A program made the position numbers and the translations under genes. The notes under the pieces were generated by a model. The model had not been told where the DNA came from. It did no database searches and saw nothing but the letters and a program-made list of their open reading frames with translations. Source: CAIJZX01 sp043766165 (GTDB taxonomy: Bacteria > Patescibacteriota > Patescibacteriia > SBBC01 > CAIJZX01). Taken from it: 17,035 nucleotides of DNA. The stretch is taken from NCBI GenBank assembly GCA_043766165.1, contig JAYUIJ010000094.1:1-17035 (forward strand). Direction: 5' to 3'. Shown in pieces: positions 12,581 to 17,035 of the stretch (the stretch's first letter is position 1; the number at the start of each line of letters is the position of its first letter).

Positions 12581-13216
12581 TTAACTGCGTAGGTCCGCAG
12601 TCAGTGACTCGTAATGCACAGAATACTGTTGCATGTCGCAACGAGGCGCGTACCACGTCCGCGGGGGCATATGGATGGGTTCACCCAAAAAGTAGAGGAG
12701 GCCAACTTTGAAAGTAACCGGAAGAATCTTTCCATCGGGATCTTTCGGTTTGTACCCCTTCATCAACGTCTTGGCCCGAATTGACGAAGCGACAAATTCT
12801 TGTGGCTTCCAATCCAGTATGGTGATGACCTTGCAGGGCACATCATACATCGGGTAGACCTGCAGCTCGGCACCCGGCTGAATCGTCTTATCACGAAGCG
12901 CCAGATAGACGAAGTCCTCAATCTGATTGAGTGCGTTCCGATGATAACCCATGTTCCGATCGGACATAGCTGCATAGACCGGATCAAGAATCACGCCACC
13001 ACCGTTCTGCGTGTACTGCTGCGGGTGTAAACTAATTCGCTCACAGACATGCGTAGTACGATTCAGGCTGTGTGTCGCATGCCCGCACGACAGCATGATG
13101 ATCAATCGCGGATCGGTCGGATCAGCCATGATCGGCACCTTCTTCAGGTGACCACCATCAATTGCTCCACGAAAATAGCGGATATACTCTTCCTCGTAAG
13201 GAATGCGTTGCGACAT
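12581..13216 (-). CDS. Protein of unknown function with Cys/His motif
   Basis: A 211-residue soluble protein. A strand-like hydrophobic run leads into LSCGHATHSLNRTTHVC (42-58), giving Cys44, His46, His49, His56 and Cys58 close together, a plausible metal site. Further on are GGGVILDP (72-79), YPMYDVPCKVITILDW (121-136, Cys128) and a C-terminal part ending in SLTADLRS. No signal peptide or membrane segment. I do not recognise the family. The order Cys motif, glycine loop, hydrophobic strand with Cys faintly echoes the carbonic-anhydrase-like gene next door, but spacing differs (84 against 70 residues) and I would not claim homology. GGAGG (13228-13224) lies seven bases before the ATG at 13216. 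It is monocistronic, with a terminator and a long leader. Confidence 0.75.
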   Translation of the reverse strand: MSQRIPYEEEYIRYFRGAIDGGHLKKVPIMADPTDPRLIIMLSCGHATHSLNRTTHVCERISLHPQQYTQNGGGVILDPVYAAMSDRNMGYHRNALNQIEDFVYLALRDKTIQPGAELQVYPMYDVPCKVITILDWKPQEFVASSIRAKTLMKGYKPKDPDGKILPVTFKVGLLYFLGEPIHMPPRTWYAPRCDMQQYSVHYESLTADLRS

Positions 13217-13378
13217 TGATGATCCTCCATGGTCAACAGTGGGTTCGCAAACCTACAGATGACAGGCAAAACCTCTCAAACGGGCGATGTGGTCCACAAA
13301 GTCTCCAGGCTTATGGTTAACTGCATTTCCAATGAACAATCGAAATTTGACCATACGCCAAAAAAACCGATTTGTCAA
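13217..13378 (-). promoter_or_regulatory. Promoter and long 5' leader of the 12581-13216 gene
   Basis: On the minus strand, perfect TTGACA (13378-13373), 17 bases, TATGGT (13355-13350). Predicted start near 13343, leaving a leader of about 125 bases, unlike the near-leaderless neighbours. The leader holds a GGTT-TGCG-AACC hairpin (about 13252-13241) just before the GGAGG ribosome site. No known riboswitch class is evident. The -35 begins 20 bases past the stop of the large surface-protein gene. Confidence 0.6.
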
Positions 13379-13397
13379 GTAGTGAAATTTTATGATT

Positions 13398-16300
13398 TTA
13401 CGCCTGTCCTATCAAGCGTAACAACCAGTTAGGATATATCAAATGTGGTTTATTCTGGAGCGTTGGATGCGTAGCTACGTTCCACGTTTGTAACGACGTC
13501 CATTGACTCCCACTATCCAAATGCTTTTGCGCGATCGTCCATAACGAATCACCCTTTTGCACTTGATATGAGCGCACCACCAAAAAGATGTGTTTGTTCG
13601 TTGCCCGTGAGCCATCACTCGCTACGATACCCGGTGACAAAAAGACACGAGTTTGATCAGATGATAGTCCAACGCCAGCCATCAACTGAAAGTTGACCGA
13701 GGCTTGTGCGCCAGAACGTAGTGTCCCTAATGCAACGCTACAGACACTAGGAAAATATCTGTCAGGCTGACAGGCAAAACTCGTGTTTGTGACCAAAGGT
13801 ACAAAACTTGTTGCAGGTGGCACAATAAATGACAAGATAACTCCGCTGGCATCTTTATTTCCGGCATTTGTGGCTGTGAGTTTAATCGATGTCGATGAAC
13901 CAATAGCTAAAGTGCTTTTTTCACTCTGCACAGTAATTCCTAAATATGGTTTTGCGAATAGTTGATCAGTATCTGTAACCGAATTATCACTCGGCTGTGT
14001 ATCAACGCCGTGTGCCCCATCATCCGTCACCACCGCTGTCATTGGGACAGTGCTTGTTGTCGCAAGAATTTTTTTCACCACCATTACCCGAATTTGACGA
14101 GTTGTACTCTGACCAGGTGCTAAAGTAAAAATCGGCCAAGTTACCACACCTCGATCATACTTCCCAGATTGATCAGCGGAAGTAAAAGTAGTAACCGTAG
14201 TATGTACAGCTAAAAGCGAAACACCGGTGGCCGTTGCGGTTCCACGATTTTCAATCAGCGCAGTATACGTTAAGGATGCGCCAGGCTTAGTGGATGTTTT
14301 TTGATCACTCAACGTCACTCGAAGATCTGGTTGATCGGTGGTTATTGATGGGGTTGGTGTGGTCGTGGTTGGAGCTTGATCATTGTCGGCAATGGTGTAG
14401 GTGTACGTGCCGCCGTCACTACTCCCCAAGCTACTATCGGTTATAGTTAAAATAATAGTTTCCGATCCTTCCACTACTATGTCGTTGATAATCGTCAGCG
14501 GTACACTGGCGGTAGTGGATCCGGCCGGGATAACAACGGATGTAGCGCCAAGGATATAATCGGCGCCATTCGTAGCCGTTCCTGAAGCTTCGATAGTCAA
14601 CGTGACGTCCTGACTACCGACCGCTGATTGATGAATAGACACTGTAACATTGGTCACCGATTCACCACCGCTACTTGACGCCACATCAAATCCAACCGTG
14701 GGCACAGTAAAAGCGGCGTAGAAGTTTTGTGCATCATTCCCTACTTGGCTAAATACACCGCCGGTGGTAATTGTTGTGTCATTGGCTGCAATCGCATAGG
14801 CAAAGAAATTTGCGTTTGGATCCCAGCTCGTCACAGCACCGGTCGTCACTTGCACCGCCGCCAGATGATTACGTGTCACGCCACCGACCGTTGTGAAATT
14901 TCCCGCCATAACGATAGACGAGTCCGAAAAAGCTAGCCCATTAACCGTCGCATTAACGTTTGGATCCCACGACAAGACCTGGCCGGAAAGGCTATCAATC
15001 GCGGCCGCACGATTTCTGGTTTGACCGTTAACCGTAGTAAAGTCACCGGCGAGGTACAATATTGTGTCGTTGATAAGTATACTTTGCGCACTTGAATCAA
15101 CAATCGGGTTCCAAGCTGTGGCTAAACCGCTACTACTATCAATCGCCGCTACATAGGCACGTGTTTGTCCTCCGATAGTACTAAAGTAGCCGCTTGCATA
15201 GACCGTGGTATTGGTTGCTAACAAGGCTGTTATGATATTATTTGGCGATGGATTCCATGAGGTCAATGAACCCGCGAGCATATCGACTGCAGCTAAACGA
15301 CTTCTGGATTGACCGCCAACTGTAGAGAAAAAACCACCAATATAGATAGTAGATGAATCAGCCGCCATGGCGTAAATAGTGTTGTTTACATTTGGATCCC
15401 AACTCGTCGGTACACCTGTAGTTCGATCAACCGCTGCGGCGCAATTTCTAGTTTGACCTCCAACTGTTGTAAAGTTGCCGCCAAAATAGAGAGTCGATCC
15501 TTGAATGCTCAAGGTTCGAATATCTGCGTTAACATCTGGATTCCATGAAGTTGCCTGTCCGGTCACTCCGTCAAGCGCGGCAAGATTATTGCGAGTGATA
15601 CCACCAACAGAAACAAAGGTTCCACCGGCGTATAGTTGCGTTCCCGATAACGAGATAGTGTTAACAGTGTTTGCAACATTTGGGTACCAACTCTGAACCG
15701 CACCGGTTGCAGCATCAAACGAGGCCAAACGATTTCTATTTTGCCCATTGATAGAGGTATAGCTTCCGCCAACATAGGCGTTGGTGCCGTTGATCACTAA
15801 GCTAGTGACGAGACCATTTGGTACGGGATTCCAACTGGTTGGTGCAGCTGTCGTAAGATCAATCGCAGCCAAGAATGGTCGCGAAACAAAACCAACAAAA
15901 GAAAATTGCCCACCAATGTAAAGTGAGCTACCGACGACTTGCATCGAATACACGGCTCCAGTCAAGTTTGGATTCCAGCTCGTAGCCAGTCCGGTGGTCG
16001 AGCTGATAGCTGCTAACCGATTTCGTGTTTGTCCACCAATCGTCGTAAAGTCTCCTCCGACATAAACCGTACTTCCTGCAACAGCTAACGATCGAACTAA
16101 AGCCGAAGCATTTGGATCCCAACTAGTGGCTAGACCGGTAGCCGGATCAAGTGCTGCAATACGATTTCGTGTTTGCCCACCAATCGTCGTAAAGTCTCCT
16201 CCGACATAGACAGCTACGCCATTCGATACGATTGCTCGAATTGTCGCACTAGCATTCGGGTCCCAACTCAGTACTTGACCGGTCGTACTATCAAGCGCCG

Positions 16301-16877
16301 CCAGATGGTTTCGTGTTTGCCCACCTACCGTCGTAAAGTCTCCACCAACATAGACCGTTGTTCCATCAAGAAATATACTTCGCACCAAAGCATTCGCATC
16401 GGCGCTCCACTGTGTATCGACTGAACCATCCGCTAAAATGTGGGCTAAACGAGATCTCGTTGCTGTGCCGACTGCTGAAAAATCACCGCCAATAAACCAT
16501 CCCGAAGCTCCATCGGAAACAGACGTAACGACATTCCCATGAACTTTCGCCGCAGCGCTGAGTGGCACCCCGGTTGAACTATCGATCGGCATACCGTTCC
16601 CGGTGTTCGGTCCAACGTAAGTAAACCCACCAGCCACATACTGTGTCCCATCACTACCGATAGCCGTCGCATACACTGTTCCGTTCGTCACCCAAGTATT
16701 TGGGTTCGGTGTGGTCACGGGAATTCCTTGGGTATGCAAAGAACCTGACGAAAACGATTGCATCATGACCGCCGCTGCAACCACAAACAAACCCGAACCA
16801 ACACCAATCAATACTTTTGGTGCTAGTAATCGTGTACGTAGCCGAAATCCAACTTTTGTTTCTGTCGTGGTGGCCAT
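13398..16877 (-). CDS. Large membrane-anchored or secreted surface protein: beta-propeller repeats, Calx-beta, DUF11-like and LysM domains
   Basis: A 1159-residue extracytoplasmic protein. A basic N-terminus (to Lys21) precedes a hydrophobic segment at about 22-41; no clear signal-peptidase site follows, so it may stay anchored. Residues about 60-732 hold 14 repeats with pattern W-x-PN ... vYvGGdFttvGGqtRNrlAAld..tG. The Trp recurs every 48 residues without exception from 157 to 685; two more degenerate units precede. These resemble the delta-60/DUF5122 propeller repeats. Then a Calx-beta domain (about 729-833), a Thr/Pro linker, two DUF11/CARDB-like Ig domains (about 849-970 and 976-1100) and a C-terminal LysM domain (YQVQKGDSLWTIAQKHL onward, 1104-1156) that should bind peptidoglycan. 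The role is probably adhesion or envelope structure. Start ATG at 16877 lies 22 bases after a perfect TATAAT. Confidence 0.9.
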   Translation of the reverse strand: MATTTETKVGFRLRTRLLAPKVLIGVGSGLFVVAAAVMMQSFSSGSLHTQGIPVTTPNPNTWVTNGTVYATAIGSDGTQYVAGGFTYVGPNTGNGMPIDSSTGVPLSAAAKVHGNVVTSVSDGASGWFIGGDFSAVGTATRSRLAHILADGSVDTQWSADANALVRSIFLDGTTVYVGGDFTTVGGQTRNHLAALDSTTGQVLSWDPNASATIRAIVSNGVAVYVGGDFTTIGGQTRNRIAALDPATGLATSWDPNASALVRSLAVAGSTVYVGGDFTTIGGQTRNRLAAISSTTGLATSWNPNLTGAVYSMQVVGSSLYIGGQFSFVGFVSRPFLAAIDLTTAAPTSWNPVPNGLVTSLVINGTNAYVGGSYTSINGQNRNRLASFDAATGAVQSWYPNVANTVNTISLSGTQLYAGGTFVSVGGITRNNLAALDGVTGQATSWNPDVNADIRTLSIQGSTLYFGGNFTTVGGQTRNCAAAVDRTTGVPTSWDPNVNNTIYAMAADSSTIYIGGFFSTVGGQSRSRLAAVDMLAGSLTSWNPSPNNIITALLATNTTVYASGYFSTIGGQTRAYVAAIDSSSGLATAWNPIVDSSAQSILINDTILYLAGDFTTVNGQTRNRAAAIDSLSGQVLSWDPNVNATVNGLAFSDSSIVMAGNFTTVGGVTRNHLAAVQVTTGAVTSWDPNANFFAYAIAANDTTITTGGVFSQVGNDAQNFYAAFTVPTVGFDVASSSGGESVTNVTVSIHQSAVGSQDVTLTIEASGTATNGADYILGATSVVIPAGSTTASVPLTIINDIVVEGSETIILTITDSSLGSSDGGTYTYTIADNDQAPTTTTPTPSITTDQPDLRVTLSDQKTSTKPGASLTYTALIENRGTATATGVSLLAVHTTVTTFTSADQSGKYDRGVVTWPIFTLAPGQSTTRQIRVMVVKKILATTSTVPMTAVVTDDGAHGVDTQPSDNSVTDTDQLFAKPYLGITVQSEKSTLAIGSSTSIKLTATNAGNKDASGVILSFIVPPATSFVPLVTNTSFACQPDRYFPSVCSVALGTLRSGAQASVNFQLMAGVGLSSDQTRVFLSPGIVASDGSRATNKHIFLVVRSYQVQKGDSLWTIAQKHLDSGSQWTSLQTWNVATHPTLQNKPHLIYPNWLLRLIGQA
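14684..16694 (-). repeat. 144-bp tandem repeats encoding propeller blades
   Basis: Coding repeats with an exact 144-bp period; Trp codons sit at 16407-16409 down to 14823-14825 in steps of 144. Neighbouring copies are very similar as DNA: 16018-16064 and 16162-16208 differ at about one base in 47, and 16306-16352 is close to both. This points to recent duplication or gene conversion among these three units, while the distal ones have diverged. Confidence 0.9.
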
Positions 16878-16899
16878 AAAAATGGAACGTCGAGAAATT

Positions 16900-16908
16900 A
16901 TTATACCA
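16900..16908 (-). promoter_or_regulatory. Extended -10 promoter of the surface-protein gene
   Basis: On the minus strand TGG-TATAAT (16908-16900): a perfect -10 with the TGn extension. The -35 position reads TTGGAT and matches only its first three bases. Leader about 15 bases; no Shine-Dalgarno sequence is visible before the ATG at 16877. Confidence 0.7.
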
Positions 16909-16992
16909 TAAAATCAACGATAATCCAAAACATCGTTTCCTGAGTTCAAACCACTAGCGCAACCATCGAAAGGGTTCTACGGTATCTATACT

Positions 16993-17035
16993 ATGCCACA
17001 TACATACACCAGACTTCGTGCCGACGAACGAGAAA
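16993..17035 (+). CDS. Start of a gene cut by the window edge, possibly an IS30-type transposase
   Basis: An ATG at 16993 opens a frame that runs to the edge: MPHTYTRLRADERE. The pattern Y-T-x-L-x-x-x-E-R-E near the start is common at the N-terminus of IS30-family transposases, just before their helix-turn-helix. Fourteen residues are too few to be sure. TATACT (16987-16992) abuts the ATG but no -35 is placed to match it. I could not identify a terminal inverted repeat in 16920-16992. Confidence 0.4.
   Translation, partial: MPHTYTRLRADERE

Noticed and set aside
13217..13343. preQ1-like riboswitch in the leader (AGAGGTTTTGCC)
   Set aside because: The match is only a few bases; the closing stem and the A-rich tail of preQ1-I are not present.
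13229..13432. Plus-strand open frame of 67 codons between the unknown gene and the surface-protein gene
   Set aside because: It covers the promoter and leader of the minus-strand 12581-13216 gene and has no ribosome site.
14684..16694. Regular repeats as a CRISPR array
   Set aside because: The repeats are in frame within one large coding sequence with a 144-bp period; there are no identical short repeats with unique spacers and no cas genes.

Overview
The window looks like chromosomal DNA of an ultra-small bacterium of the Candidate Phyla Radiation (Patescibacteria, probably a Parcubacteria-type lineage). This is an inference. It rests on compact, largely co-directional genes, a phenylalanyl-tRNA synthetase alpha subunit without its N-terminal arm, promoters that sit almost on the start codon, several small proteins I cannot place, and a large secreted repeat protein with a C-terminal LysM domain. 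UAA, UAG and UGA all end plausible full-length genes, so the standard bacterial stop codons appear to hold.

Layout. Bases 1-153 hold a GC-rich structured stretch and a strong hairpin but no recognisable gene. On the minus strand, gyrB (369-2462, own extended -10 promoter) is followed 17 bases later by a small two-helix membrane protein (154-351). Further right, one minus-strand operon runs from a canonical promoter at 7119-7147: a four-helix membrane protein, pheS, pheT, a protein-kinase-like phosphotransferase and a small unknown protein, closed by a terminator at 2551-2579. From the other side of that promoter, plus-strand features run rightward: a GHKL ATPase of the anti-sigma-factor kinase type (7217-7771), a tRNA cluster (7867-8125), and a 103-residue unknown protein (8251-8562) ending inside its own terminator. 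Two long palindromes of a shared design (8572-8604, 8641-8688) separate this block from the next.

The right half is again minus strand: a coiled-coil protein and a UvrD-type helicase fused to a RecB/AddB-type nuclease with an iron-sulfur cysteine set (operon 12000-8692); a small beta-carbonic-anhydrase-like protein; a 211-residue unknown protein with a long leader; and a 1159-residue membrane-anchored or secreted protein with 14 propeller-blade-like repeats, a Calx-beta domain, two DUF11/CARDB-like domains and a LysM domain. At the right edge a plus-strand gene begins whose first residues recall IS30-family transposases.

The most unusual part is the tRNA locus. It has a tRNA-Val(UAC) with one extra C in its T-arm/acceptor junction, a segment resembling an eroded tRNA-Ser, and a complete cloverleaf whose anticodon reads CUA, a predicted amber (UAG) decoder on a tRNA-Cys/Gln-like body. 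Three genes here end in UAG. In two of them a second in-frame stop follows at once or within three codons; in the third (coiled-coil protein) the frame stays open for 17 more codons. This fits low-level amber suppression but does not prove it.
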